Part shown: in pieces, positions 1 to 8,580 of the stretch
Position numbering within the stretch: the first letter of the stretch is position 1
Layout: each line of letters opens with the position of its first letter
Origin: Gracilimonas mengyeensis
GTDB taxonomy: Bacteria; Bacteroidota; Rhodothermia; Balneolales; Balneolaceae
Reading direction: 5' to 3'
Length of the DNA stretch: 64,000 nucleotides
NCBI RefSeq assembly: GCF_900182705.1
Contig: NZ_FXTP01000002.1
Location: 310,001-374,000 of the forward strand
Notes under the pieces: model-generated
Told to the model about the DNA's origin: nothing
What the model saw: the letters and a program-made list of their open reading frames with translations, nothing else
Database searches by the model: none
Program-made: the position numbers and the translations under genes

Positions 1-40
1 GAATAATGAATATCGATTTTTCTGAAGAGACCGGTTTGAA

Positions 41-262
41 CTATAGCCCACGGATTCATCCGTGGGAAAGGGGAGTACGTGATAGGAAAATTTTCGCCCG
101 GGTGTTTTGTGGGTTGATGATGGGTATCGAAAATTGGGCGGGTTGGTTTATTAAGGCCTTGGCACGGCCCTCCCTGGTTTCAAAGCAGCGCTTCGGCTGT
201 TTTGAAACCGGTCCCTCCTCCGAATGCTCGGAGCAGGCTAAAGGGACACAAGTATCAGCCAG
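41..262. repeat. Palindromic repeats inside the 5' part of an ORF
   Basis: Two hairpin elements are visible. At 47-66 there is a perfect inverted repeat (CCCACGGAT, 2-nt loop, ATCCGTGGG). At about 176-209 the arms GGTTTCAAA and TTTGAAACC enclose a short GC-rich loop, followed by a further hairpin-like stretch (CTCCGA..TCGGAG). These look like non-coding extragenic palindromes, yet the + frame is open through them and joins the barrel gene downstream. Confidence 0.6.
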
Positions 263-307
263 TAGGAGTAAAACTGCCATTAAGATTCTATTTTTTCAAT
301 GGCTAAA

Positions 308-365
308 AACCTATCTCTCTTTGGAGAGAGACAGGATTTGGCTTGCCACAATCCAGAGAGAGGGG
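308..365 (+). repeat. 58-bp dispersed repeat, copy 1 (copy 2 at 49541-49598)
   Basis: This block closely matches 49541-49598, which is upstream of hemF. Both begin AACCTATCTCTCT, contain GGAGAGAGACAGGATT and end AATCCAGAGAGAGGG. The element contains self-complementary CTCTCT/AGAGAG arms. Its presence here, just before the signal peptide of the next gene, argues that the reading frame upstream of about 366 is repeat rather than native protein. Confidence 0.75.
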
Positions 366-1526
366 AGTGCTGGAATAAGGCTGTTACTTTTTTTGGGGCT
401 TCTGCTACTCTTCATCCCCGCAAAAACATCCGCCCAAAATACTATTGAGGTAGATTTTCGGGGTTATGTGAAAGAACTGGGCAGCCTCAGTCTGAGCAAC
501 GATTTCGAAACCCTGCGTTATGACAACATCCTGCATCACCGCATAGAAAGCCGGTTTGGATTGGGGGAGTATGTGGAATTTCGGGCAGATGTACGAACGC
601 GGCTGTTCAACGGCTGGACGGTTCAGAACACGCCGGGATATGGAAAATATTTATCCAACGATCCCGGCTACGTGGATTTGAGTCATACCTGGATTGATGA
701 GGAAAAAGTGGTGCTTAACTCAGCCATCGATCGCCTTCACTTTTCTTACATCAATGGCCCGTGGGAAGTACATGCCGGACGGCAGCGCATCAACTGGGGC
801 AAGACGATGGTGTGGAATCCCAATGATTTGTTTAACGCCTACGCCTATTTGGACTTTGATTACGAGGAACGCCCTGGCACCGATGCTTTCTCGGCCTCTT
901 ATTCCTGGAGTTATGCATCCAGTGTGGAGGCTGGTTATCGTTTGGGGGATTCTTTTGATGAGTCGGTGCTCGCCGGGATGTTTCGGGGCAGTGTGGGAGA
1001 GTATGATGTACAGCTAATCGCCGCTAACTATTTTGAGCAGCTGGCTCTCGGGGGCGGCTGGAGTGGATATATTAAGTCGGCAGGTTTTAAAGGAGAGATA
1101 ACGTACTTCCATCCCCGTAACGATTTTTGGGATGAAAGCGGGCATGTTACGGCTACGCTTGGCGGTGATTACATGTTTCCCAATGCGGTGTACGCCTCGG
1201 CAGAGTTGTTGTACAATGGCGGCTGGGATCGTTCGGTGAATCCCGTGGCGCAATTAACACGCCCGCCCAGTGCCGATGATTTGTTCATTGCGGAAACCGG
1301 TTATTTTGTAAATGCGGCCTACCAGTTAAACCCGCTTACCAGTTTAACCGGTGGGGTGATGGGAAGCTTCGATCGCAAAATGGTGATCCTGATACCGCAA
1401 TTCACGCGCTCGCTGAGCAATAACCTCGATTTATTGATTTTGGCACAATTGCTAAAAGGCTCTGCCTTGTCCGATCTGACTGAAACGCCGAATGTATTGT
1501 ATTTTAGATTGAAGTGGTCATATTAG
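321..1526 (+). CDS. Outer-membrane beta-barrel protein (porin-like), start unclear
   Basis: The mature protein begins after a clear signal peptide: a leucine-rich core at 375-410 followed by PAKTSAQ. The rest alternates aromatic and polar residues as in outer-membrane barrels and ends in an aromatic residue (LKWSY). The segment GRQRINWGKTMVWNPNDLF resembles the DUF1302/alginate-export type of large porin, which I take as a weak family hint only. No ATG lies close to the signal peptide. The frame is open back to an ATG at 6, but 41-365 is repeat sequence. I give TTG at 321 as one possible start; ATG at 117, 120 or 6 would add a long repeat-encoded extension. The cargo is not known. What follows downstream is a repeat array, so the gene is transcriptionally isolated on the right. 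Confidence 0.6.
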   Translation: MERDRIWLATIQREGSAGIRLLLFLGLLLLFIPAKTSAQNTIEVDFRGYVKELGSLSLSNDFETLRYDNILHHRIESRFGLGEYVEFRADVRTRLFNGWTVQNTPGYGKYLSNDPGYVDLSHTWIDEEKVVLNSAIDRLHFSYINGPWEVHAGRQRINWGKTMVWNPNDLFNAYAYLDFDYEERPGTDAFSASYSWSYASSVEAGYRLGDSFDESVLAGMFRGSVGEYDVQLIAANYFEQLALGGGWSGYIKSAGFKGEITYFHPRNDFWDESGHVTATLGGDYMFPNAVYASAELLYNGGWDRSVNPVAQLTRPPSADDLFIAETGYFVNAAYQLNPLTSLTGGVMGSFDRKMVILIPQFTRSLSNNLDLLILAQLLKGSALSDLTETPNVLYFRLKWSY

Positions 1527-1547
1527 TTTTCAATGGGTACAAAGGAA

Positions 1548-1889
1548 TAGAACGCGGATGACACAGATCGGGTGGATTTATTGTTTTTGTTTTGAGGCTC
1601 GTAACGAAGGCCCTCCTTCGTTACGCAGATGTGAAGCTCCTGCTTCACTTATCCTTTCTGTGATGATCCGCATAATCCGTGTTATCCGCGTTCCATACCG
1701 TAGCGTTACCTTTAGAACCTTTTGTTGCCCAACCTCCGGTAAGCAATTGAACTTTATAGCAACTCGGGCGAAGGTTCTGTGTGGCCTGCCTTATACCCCG
1801 GGTTGAAACCCGGGGCTATTGATGTGATCATCTCTTCGGGGTTTATATATTGTTAGAATTTCAGATTCCATGCCGTGGATATTAATGTA
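1548..1889 (+). repeat. Composite palindromic repeat, copy 1 (342 bp)
   Basis: Each copy of this family holds the same modules in order. First is a long inverted repeat with outer arms GAACGCGGATGAC and GT(C/T)ATCCGCGTTC. Second is an AACCTCCG..CGGAGGTT pair, imperfect in this copy. Third is a CCCCGGGTT-GAA-ACCCGGGG hairpin at about 1795-1817. Fourth is a short CCCTTCGGG-like hairpin. Copy 1 is longer than copy 2 because two extra hairpins are nested in it: CGTAACGAAGG/CCTTCGTTACG at 1600-1625 and GTGAAGC/GCTTCAC at 1631-1648. No coding potential is seen in the whole gap from 1527 to 2443. Confidence 0.85.
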
Positions 1890-2191
1890 TAGAACGCGGA
1901 TGACGCAGATGTGGCGGATTTGCGCTGTTTTTTTGATGACTCTATGATTACATCCTTTCAGCGATGATCCGCATAATCCGTTTCATCCGCGTTCCATACC
2001 GTAGCTTTATCATTGGAACTTTTGTTGCTCCAACCTCCGGTAAACAATTGAACTTTATAGCAACTCGGGCGGAGGTTCTCGTTTGGTTTATCTTTACCCC
2101 GGGTTGAAACCCGGGGGCTATTGATGTGATCATCCCTTCGGGATTTATATATTGTTAGAATTTCAGATTCCATGCCGTGGATATTAATGTA
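1890..2191 (+). repeat. Composite palindromic repeat, copy 2 (302 bp)
   Basis: Direct-orientation copy beginning TAGAACGCGGATGACGCAG at 1890, with the same four modules as copy 1 but without the nested insertion. It is nearly identical to copy 3 through the hairpins and into the TTTATATATTGTTAGAATTT tail. Confidence 0.85.
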
Positions 2192-2443
2192 TAGAACGCG
2201 GATGACGCAGATGTGGCGGATTTGCGCTGTTTTTTGATGACTCTATGATTATATCCTTTCAGCGATGATCCGCATAATCCGTGTCATCCGCGTTCCATAC
2301 CGTAGCTTTATCATTGGAACTTTTGTTGCCCCAACCTCCGGTAAACAATTGAACTTTATAGCAACTCGGGCGGAGGTTTTATCGGGAGTGCTCATTACCC
2401 CGGGTCGAAACCCGGGGCTATTATAGTTGCATCCCTTCGGGAT
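2192..2443 (+). repeat. Composite palindromic repeat, copy 3, ending at a stop codon
   Basis: The third direct copy starts at 2192. It lacks the usual tail: the match to the family ends at CCCTTCGGGATTTA, and the TTA at 2444-2446 is the stop codon of the minus-strand lipocalin gene. The repeat therefore abuts the gene end exactly. Confidence 0.85.
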
Positions 2444-3622
2444 TTAGTTCTCGCCATATCCGGTCATCTCTATAAAACCATTTCCGCCCAGAGATTTGCC
2501 CTCCATATTTCCGGAAACCGAAAGCGTGCCCTCAAAATATCGAACCGAAACATCCATTTCCTGATCGGGAAAAAGGGTGGCGAGATCCAGTTGCAGATCA
2601 AAACGGGGAATGCGCATGGTCCACTGCGAAGGGTATTCCGCTCCGCTGTGTGGGCTCAGCCAGGTATCTTGTACTTCCAATTCAACATCTTCCGGGGTTA
2701 TGGTGGTTTTATTTCCAGCAGGATCAATAAGCGAACCGGTGGTAAAAGTACTCACGGTGCCATCATCATTTCGGAGTTGATAATACATCAGGTCGTACCC
2801 ATTGGATAGTTGTATAGAAAACCAGTCCCAGCCTTCCTGACTTTCATCTAGGGCCGAGGTGCTCCATTCATGATCCATCCAGCTGGAGCCACTAATGTCA
2901 AACTCCTCTCCGTCTTTGGTGATGGTGCCCTCCGTATCCATCCGTGTGAAAGCCAGGTAGTACGAAGCATTGCCTTCTTCCTCGCCTTTGCGGTCATATC
3001 CATCCTCGCCCTGCAGCACCAGCGGTTTGCTTGGGGTGATGGTGAAATCAATCGAGGCACCATCTTCCATTTTGGCCTTAATTCGGACCGGGAAATCCTT
3101 GTCATCAGAACCATTGGGATTCACCCGTCTGATTTCCCAGTCTTCCAGCCAAATGCGATAGGGATCTACTTGAGCTCCCGCGAGACCAGCTGCACCACGG
3201 CTGTATCGTTCTTCAAAAATGTGATCTTCTTCTGCCACATCCGAGATGGCAAAGTGTCCGAGATAAAGCTGGTTAGTATTCCAGTTATTTTGGGTTGATG
3301 CGTCTTCAGAAGTGCTGTCGGGCGGGGTGAGCTGGCTGCGGAAGATGGTAAATTGGTAGCCAAACTGGCGTCCTTCTTCGGTAAACACATTGCCGGTGTA
3401 GTACCACCATTCGGTGCGGAAGCCGGGATGAGGGCCGTGATCATCCGGAAATACAAACTCGCGGGGACCGGTAGCCCGCAGGTATTCTTCTTCATCTCCG
3501 CCGCCCATGGCTTCTGCCACCGAAACCGAGGCTGAGATTTCATCCTCTTCATTCCCCGATAACATCCAGATGAAACCGGCAAATAAAGCGAGTATAAATA
3601 TGGTCCAGTAAAGTTTTTTCAT
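2444..3622 (-). CDS. CrtC/AttH-like lipocalin-fold protein of an Att-type ABC system
   Basis: The 392-residue protein has an N-terminal membrane segment or signal sequence (about residues 4-21). Near residues 61-78 it carries the family hallmark, read as DHGPHPGFRTEWWYYTGN, followed by a long beta-rich region with a conserved DHEWS stretch. This is the AttH / carotenoid 1,2-hydratase-like lipocalin family. Some members hydrate carotenoids, but AttH members sit with LolCDE-like ABC transporters and act outside the cytoplasm on an unknown lipid-like ligand. The ATPase and fused permease on the same strand just upstream fit the AttH setting better than carotenoid synthesis. I chose ATG at 3622 (MKKLYW); the frame runs 22 codons further but without a signal-like start. 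Repeat copies abut both sides, so co-transcription with the permease would have to pass through about 600 bp of palindromes. Confidence 0.82.
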   Translation of the reverse strand: MKKLYWTIFILALFAGFIWMLSGNEEDEISASVSVAEAMGGGDEEEYLRATGPREFVFPDDHGPHPGFRTEWWYYTGNVFTEEGRQFGYQFTIFRSQLTPPDSTSEDASTQNNWNTNQLYLGHFAISDVAEEDHIFEERYSRGAAGLAGAQVDPYRIWLEDWEIRRVNPNGSDDKDFPVRIKAKMEDGASIDFTITPSKPLVLQGEDGYDRKGEEEGNASYYLAFTRMDTEGTITKDGEEFDISGSSWMDHEWSTSALDESQEGWDWFSIQLSNGYDLMYYQLRNDDGTVSTFTTGSLIDPAGNKTTITPEDVELEVQDTWLSPHSGAEYPSQWTMRIPRFDLQLDLATLFPDQEMDVSVRYFEGTLSVSGNMEGKSLGGNGFIEMTGYGEN

Positions 3623-3677
3623 AAGATCCGTGTTAGATAAAAATTTAGAATTCGTTCCGAAGCTCCACTTTTCGAGG

Positions 3678-4047
3678 GCCGTGGTCACAAGCGAATAGAA
3701 CGCTGATGACGCAGATGTGGCGGATTTGCGCTGTTTTTTTGGTGACTCTATGATTACATCCTTTCAGCGATGATCCGCATAATCCGTGTCATCTGCGTTC
3801 CATAACGTAGCGTTAATTACGGTACCTTTTCTCGATAATCACAGTCAATCAAATACATCATAACTATCACAGTTCAACGGTTTTGCCCAACCTCCGATTA
3901 ATCATTTTCCAATTACACCAATTGGGCGGAGGTTCTGTGTGGCCTGCCTTATACCCCGGGTTAAAACCCGGGGCTATTTATGTGGTCATCCCTTCGGGAT
4001 TTATATATTGTTAGAATTTCAGATTCCATGCCGTGGTCACAAGCGAA
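3678..4047 (+). repeat. Composite palindromic repeat, copy 4
   Basis: Family match begins with CCGTGGTCACAAGCGAATAG at about 3680, with the TAGAACGC arm at 3696. It contains the GATGAC/GTCATC inverted repeat, an AACCTCCG..CGGAGGTT pair and the CCCCGGGTT/AACCCGGGG hairpin. An extra stretch at about 3815-3890 (AATCACAGTCAATC region) is not in copies 1-3 and makes the copy-to-copy spacing 352 bp. No gene is seen from 3623 to 4221. Confidence 0.8.
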
Positions 4048-4166
4048 TAGAACGCGGATGACGCAGATCTGGCGGATTTGTGTTGTTTTTTTGATGACTC
4101 TACGTTCAACCATCCTTTCAGCGATGATCCGCATAATCCGTGTTATCCGCGTTCCATACCGTAGAT
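4048..4166 (+). repeat. Composite palindromic repeat, copy 5 (partial)
   Basis: The fifth direct copy starts at 4048 with TAGAACGCGGATGACGCAG and holds only the first module, up to GTTATCCGCGTTCCATACCG at about 4163. The rest is missing. About 55 bp containing the small palindrome ACGGCTCAATGAGCCGT (around 4198-4214) lie between it and the permease stop. Confidence 0.8.
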
Positions 4167-4221
4167 TTACTTACGGCACTTAGGGCTTCGTGTATATACG
4201 GCTCAATGAGCCGTGGTATGT

Positions 4222-6768
4222 CTACTCATTCCGCAACGCATCAGCGGGGTTGGCCTCCGACATTTTTCGGGAGGGATAGATGCCCGCCAACAGCGCAGCC
4301 ACCACGGCCAATCCTACGGCCTGAAGCAGTACTTCCGGCGTAATCATAAACTGCAAGGTCCATCCAAAAGAGCGCAGGTTGATGACATATACCAAAACGT
4401 AGGCCATCAAAATACCCAGCGGAACAGAAAGCAAACCAGCCATAATGCCCATCACCCCGGTTTGGCTAATGACATAATTCCATAGCTGTCCGGGCGTCAT
4501 TCCATTGGCTCGCAAAACGGCCAGTTCGCGTGCTCGTTCCAGCTGTAACGCCATCAGGGCACTTAGCACACCCATGAAGGCAACCAGGATCGCAAGCATG
4601 CGTAATACAATAGTGACGGTAAACGTACGGTCGAAAATTTCAATGGAGGCTTCCCGCAATCCGCGGTTGGAACGGATAAATACTTCCTGCATACCGGCTG
4701 ACCGTTCCCGCAACCGATCAACCAAGGTTTCTACCGATTGCCCTTCTTCTGCATACAAAGCGAGCCCCGAAATAGCATTATCATCAAAATATTTATTATA
4801 AATTTCTCGGCTGATGGTGATGGTGCCGATATCTGAGGCGTAATCAAAGTTGATGGCTTGAATGACAAAAGGTTGGGTTCCTGCATCGGTTTCAATGCGG
4901 AGGGTATCGCCTAGCCCCATATTATTTCTATAGGTGTACACTTCCGATACCATCACGATATTTTCTTGGGTATAGCGCTGCCAAAAATCAGTACCACTTA
5001 CTTTAAGCTGATAAGCCTGCTTGGCCGTAGGGCCCTGACTGATAGCCACCAGGTTATCAAACCCGTTGTTGGTTCGAACATCCACACTACGAACAGTGCT
5101 CGACTCTGACACACCTTCCGTTTTTTTGAGGAGATCTACGAGCATTGGCTGCAGGGTAGCATCAGCCTGGCGCGTTACGGAGCTGGGAGGCTGAATGTAA
5201 ATATCAGCCTGCAGCTGAGCTTCCAGCCAGGAAACGACCGTGGTGCGAAAACTGTCCACCATCACCCCAACACCAACGGTAGCAGCAATAGCAACCGCCA
5301 GGGCAGCAATAGCCACGGAGGTACGGCTGAGTTCCGTAACCACGCCCCGTACAGACATCTTTCCAATTAGTCCGGTTAACTTACCGAGAATGGGACGAAA
5401 TACCTTTGCCATCCCGATGATGAGCAGCGGTGTGATGAGCGCAAATCCTACAATCATAAAAAGGAGCGAAGAATATCCTGCGGCAATTCCTCCATTCGGA
5501 ATGAGCAGAATGGCAGCACCGGCTAATGCGGTTAACACTCCGATACCAGCCAGGGGCAGTATCCTTGCGCTGAGTTTAGATTCGTTGGAAGAACGCTTGA
5601 GCACGGTGGTGACTTCGGCTTGAGAAGCTTCCCGGGCCGGCCAAAATGCGGCAATCATGGTAGCGCCCAATCCCAAAACAATTCCTTTAGCGATCGGGAA
5701 AATCCCAATAGACAATTCCTGCACAGAGAGCACAAAGTACAGATCGTTGATGGATTGAGTGACCAGTTGCACGAGTCCCTGTGCCAGAATGATGCCGGCA
5801 ATAATTCCGAGCACGGTTCCCATGGCACCAATAAACAGGGCTTCTTTGAGAACAGTAAATAGAATTTCATTTCTGGTAACCCCGAGCGCCCGCATCCGGC
5901 CAATGAGCGGATGACGTTGTACCACGGAGAACGTCATGGTGTTATAGATGAGAAACATCCCCACCAACAGGGCCAACATGCTCAAAGCCTGCAGGTTAAA
6001 TTCAAAAGCTCGGGTCATTTGCTCCACCGTTTCAGTGCGGGAGTCAGAGCGGACGATACTGGCACCCTCAGGTAGAAATTCCTTGATTCGGGATTGTTGA
6101 GCTTCAGAATCCTGCGGCAGGATCAAGTCTATGCGGCTCAGTTGTCCCTGGATATTGAAGAGTCGCTGGGCTGTGTTGACATCCACTACCAAAATGCTTT
6201 CGAGTGCTTGCTGGCTGCGGTCGTCGGTCGCTTCAATCAATCCAATAAGCTGGATTTGATAATCGATACCGCCCACCGAAAGCTTCAGTGTATCGCCAAT
6301 TTTAGCTTGCATCTCTTCGGCAGTGGAGGCGGCAACCATCCCGGTATTATTCCCGGTCATAAATTCAGAAAGTTCAATGCCGGCCTGTTGACTGGCATAA
6401 TCCCGGAACGGGCCTTCCGCAATGGGATCAACCCCCAAAACTTGAAAAGTGCGATTTAATCCCTCCACTCGGGCATAACCTTCCACAACCGGTGCAGATT
6501 TACGGATATTGGCTTCCACACGGAGATCGGTGTATACGGATTGATCCAGGTTTTCACCGGCTCCCAGAATTTGATGAGTGGCTTTGCCTGTCACGGCTTC
6601 CGTAGATAGCTGAAAGGCTTTTTCGGCACTGGAATTGGACAGATCAATGGATACCACCACGGCTACTCCTAAAGCCACACCTAAAATGGAAAGGGCAAAA
6701 TGCCAGGGATGTTTTAGCAGGAAGCGCCAGCTGGAACGCCACAACAAGTTATTAGAAGATTGGCTCAT
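4222..6768 (-). CDS. Fused FtsX-type ABC transporter permease (LolC/MacB/AttFG class)
   Basis: This 848-residue inner-membrane protein starts with a basic stretch and a membrane segment (about residues 22-41), typical of FtsX permeases. A first FtsX domain follows (about 255-395, containing [20 protein letters not shown]), then more membrane spans, a large extracytoplasmic domain, and a second FtsX domain at the C terminus (about 721-848). This two-in-one layout matches permeases that replace a separate AttF/AttG or LolC/LolE pair. Such transporters usually extract or move lipids or lipoproteins rather than import small solutes. The ATG overlaps the stop of the ATPase gene in an ATGA arrangement, so the two are translationally coupled. 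The substrate is unknown; the downstream AttH-like protein is the likely partner. Confidence 0.88.
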   Translation of the reverse strand: MSQSSNNLLWRSSWRFLLKHPWHFALSILGVALGVAVVVSIDLSNSSAEKAFQLSTEAVTGKATHQILGAGENLDQSVYTDLRVEANIRKSAPVVEGYARVEGLNRTFQVLGVDPIAEGPFRDYASQQAGIELSEFMTGNNTGMVAASTAEEMQAKIGDTLKLSVGGIDYQIQLIGLIEATDDRSQQALESILVVDVNTAQRLFNIQGQLSRIDLILPQDSEAQQSRIKEFLPEGASIVRSDSRTETVEQMTRAFEFNLQALSMLALLVGMFLIYNTMTFSVVQRHPLIGRMRALGVTRNEILFTVLKEALFIGAMGTVLGIIAGIILAQGLVQLVTQSINDLYFVLSVQELSIGIFPIAKGIVLGLGATMIAAFWPAREASQAEVTTVLKRSSNESKLSARILPLAGIGVLTALAGAAILLIPNGGIAAGYSSLLFMIVGFALITPLLIIGMAKVFRPILGKLTGLIGKMSVRGVVTELSRTSVAIAALAVAIAATVGVGVMVDSFRTTVVSWLEAQLQADIYIQPPSSVTRQADATLQPMLVDLLKKTEGVSESSTVRSVDVRTNNGFDNLVAISQGPTAKQAYQLKVSGTDFWQRYTQENIVMVSEVYTYRNNMGLGDTLRIETDAGTQPFVIQAINFDYASDIGTITISREIYNKYFDDNAISGLALYAEEGQSVETLVDRLRERSAGMQEVFIRSNRGLREASIEIFDRTFTVTIVLRMLAILVAFMGVLSALMALQLERARELAVLRANGMTPGQLWNYVISQTGVMGIMAGLLSVPLGILMAYVLVYVINLRSFGWTLQFMITPEVLLQAVGLAVVAALLAGIYPSRKMSEANPADALRNE

Positions 6769-7472
6769 GATGCAGAAAGTTCCGACAGTTCAACTTCATG
6801 AAGCTTTCCGCCCTGCAGTTCAACCACGCGATCGGCAAGTTCACAGATGTCGCGATCGTGCGTAGCCAGAATAATAGTACGGCCGTTTTCGCGCACCAGC
6901 TTATTGAGGATATCCAGAATCTGTTCTCCGGTCTCATAATCGAGATTTCCGGTTGGTTCATCGGCTAAAATCAGCATGGGTTCGTGAGCCAGTGCACGCG
7001 CAATAGCCACCCGCTGTTGCTCGCCACCGGAGAGCCGGTCAGGATAACTGTCGCCGCGATCGCCCAGGCCTACTTCCGTCAAAAACTGTTCGGCTTTAGG
7101 TACGGCTTCCTCATCACTATCGCCTTTGAGTTTGAGGGGTAGCAACACATTCTCAAGGGCGGTAAGCGTGGAAATCAGGTTGAAGGATTGAAATACGAAG
7201 CCGATGTTTTTCCGGCGGAAAAGGGTCCGGTCTTTTTCACTGAGCTGCGCCAGGTTGGTGCCGCCGATGATGACATCACCGGAATCGGGCCGGTCAATTC
7301 CGCTAACCATATTCAGGAGCGTACTTTTACCGGATCCAGAACGCCCCAGCAGGACGATCATCTCGCCCTCTTCCACGGATAATTCCAGTTGATCCAGCAC
7401 CGAGCGCGACTTCTCGCCTTCCCGGTAGCTTTTGGTGAGGGTATTGAGCTGTATGTGTGCTTCGTTTTTCAT
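6765..7472 (-). CDS. ABC transporter ATP-binding protein (LolD/MacB-like)
   Basis: A 235-residue nucleotide-binding subunit with all the expected motifs: Walker [10 protein letters not shown] (43-51), Q-loop FQSFNL (94-99), signature LSGGEQ (147-152), Walker B LILADEP (167-173) and the switch ATHD (203-206). The sequence is of the LolD/MacB/FtsE-like class that drives FtsX-type permeases. It is the first gene of the minus-strand operon and overlaps the permease by 4 bp, so it energises that permease. The start at ATG 7472 gives the usual family length. The region upstream is repeat-rich, so the promoter must lie in or near 7473-7570. Confidence 0.92.
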   Translation of the reverse strand: MKNEAHIQLNTLTKSYREGEKSRSVLDQLELSVEEGEMIVLLGRSGSGKSTLLNMVSGIDRPDSGDVIIGGTNLAQLSEKDRTLFRRKNIGFVFQSFNLISTLTALENVLLPLKLKGDSDEEAVPKAEQFLTEVGLGDRGDSYPDRLSGGEQQRVAIARALAHEPMLILADEPTGNLDYETGEQILDILNKLVRENGRTIILATHDRDICELADRVVELQGGKLHEVELSELSAS

Positions 7473-7570
7473 GCAAATGGTTTAATCGTTGTTGGCGACC
7501 AAACATCTGCGGTTTTGGAATTGTTCCCTTTGGCTAATCTCTCTGCAAAGAGAAAGAGGTGATTTACTGA

Positions 7571-7764
7571 GCTTTAAACAAGATCATAAATGATTCAAGA
7601 TTTCCAGTCCTAAACTTCGACCTCACCTAAATCCTCTCCTTCGCAAGGAGAGGACTTTTATGGGACTTATAACTATTTCGATATGCGTTCATAACTTCAA
7701 TTTTTAACAACGGGTCTTTCTCCTTGTGAAGGAGAGAACAAAAGAGGTCGGGGATGGTGGATTT
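7571..7764 (+). repeat. ~194-bp palindromic direct repeat, left copy flanking the DUF559 gene
   Basis: This block matches 8253-8446 in the same orientation, with only about four differences in the first 90 bases. Inside are two hairpins, CCTCTCCTT-CGC-AAGGAGAGG at about 7633-7653 and TCTCCTT-GTG-AAGGAGA at about 7719-7735. The pair is enclosed by an outer inverted pair CGACCTC (about 7618) and GAGGTCG (about 7744). It ends about 24 bp before the stop codon of the nuclease gene. The rest of 7473-7787 shows no gene. Confidence 0.88.
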
Positions 7765-7787
7765 AAGGCTTTTTTACCGCACTATCA

Positions 7788-8153
7788 TCACAATTGTAGT
7801 TTTCTTTTAACCATCCTGTGTAGTTTTGATACGACGTTCTCCAAATTATTTAGCACTTCTTCATTTTTAAATCTGATCACTTCAATACCGTTTCGTGTTA
7901 GAAAAACGTCTCTATTCAAATCCTTTTCCTGAACCACTTTTTTTAAATGGATCTTGCCATCAACTTCAATAGCCAGTTTTACTTTTGGTATGTAGAAATC
8001 TAAAATATAAGGTCCAACTCCATATTGACGTTTCACACGGACGCCAAGTGTTTTTCTGCGCAATGCTTCCCAAAGGATTTCTTCAGCTTCCGTCATATCC
8101 TGTCGAAGCTTTCTTCTTTGCTGCAATGTTTTTCGGGGATTTTTGATGCTCAT
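7788..8153 (-). CDS. DUF559 endonuclease-like protein (Vsr-like PD-(D/E)XK fold)
   Basis: A full-length 121-residue member of the DUF559 family. The N terminus holds the basic/acidic helix TEAEEILWEALRRK (about 21-34). The core reads YILDFYIPKVKLAIEVDGKIH (49-69), with Asp52, Glu63, Asp65 and His69 in places expected for a Vsr-like nuclease centre. RDVFLTRNGIEVIRFKNEEV (81-100) completes the family signature. It is a small soluble protein without a signal peptide. The family is widespread, poorly characterised and thought to cut DNA. It is a single-gene unit sitting between two ~194-bp direct repeats, which suggests the gene and repeats move or persist together. No methylase or other restriction partner is nearby. 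Confidence 0.88.
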   Translation of the reverse strand: MSIKNPRKTLQQRRKLRQDMTEAEEILWEALRRKTLGVRVKRQYGVGPYILDFYIPKVKLAIEVDGKIHLKKVVQEKDLNRDVFLTRNGIEVIRFKNEEVLNNLENVVSKLHRMVKRKLQL

Positions 8154-8252
8154 TTCATTCTAAGCTTAATTCTGTATAATTATAATGATTTGGTTTTTTA
8201 AAGACACCTGCTCTCCTTTTCCAATTAATTTGGGGAAGGGGCAAGCGGTTAA

Positions 8253-8446
8253 GTTTTAAACAAGATCATAAATGATTCAAGATTTCCTGCCCTACACTTC
8301 GACCTCACCTAAATCCTCTCCTTCGCAAGGAGAGGACTTTTATGTGATTTATAATTACTTCGATATTGGTTTTTAATTCTAACTCTTTAACAACGGGTCT
8401 TTCTCCTTATGAAGGAGAAAACAAAAGAGGTCAGAGATGGTGGATT
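8253..8446 (+). repeat. ~194-bp palindromic direct repeat, right copy flanking the DUF559 gene
   Basis: Same orientation and content as 7571-7764, with the palindrome CCTCTCCTT-CGC-AAGGAGAGG at about 8315-8335 and a second hairpin near 8401-8419. It lies about 100 bp upstream of the nuclease start codon. Similarity to the left copy is highest in the first 90 bases and around the hairpins. No gene is seen in 8154-8580. Confidence 0.88.
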
Positions 8447-8580
8447 CGGTACTAAGGTTTATCTCGACTGATTTTACAGGGAGGGGAGTCAAAGCTATCA
8501 CTAATATCCATTTATTCCATGATTCTAACCCACTAAACCCCTAACTTCGGCTTCAATCCAAATTCCAACAAGCACATTCC

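Noticed and set aside
1558-2173. Short frames within the repeat array (about 60-80 codons)
   Set aside because: They recur with each repeat copy and reflect the palindromes, with no start context or family.
2444-3622. Carotenoid 1,2-hydratase (crtC) as the function
   Set aside because: No carotenoid genes are nearby, and the ABC transporter context fits AttH-type proteins better.
1548-4166. Possible CRISPR array
   Set aside because: Repeat units are ~300 bp with internal hairpins and no regular 20-40 bp spacers, and no cas genes are present.
7473-8580. Possible insertion sequence or RAYT element around the DUF559 gene
   Set aside because: No transposase or RAYT (HUH) motif is seen; only the Vsr-like nuclease lies inside, so I describe it as a repeat-flanked gene instead.
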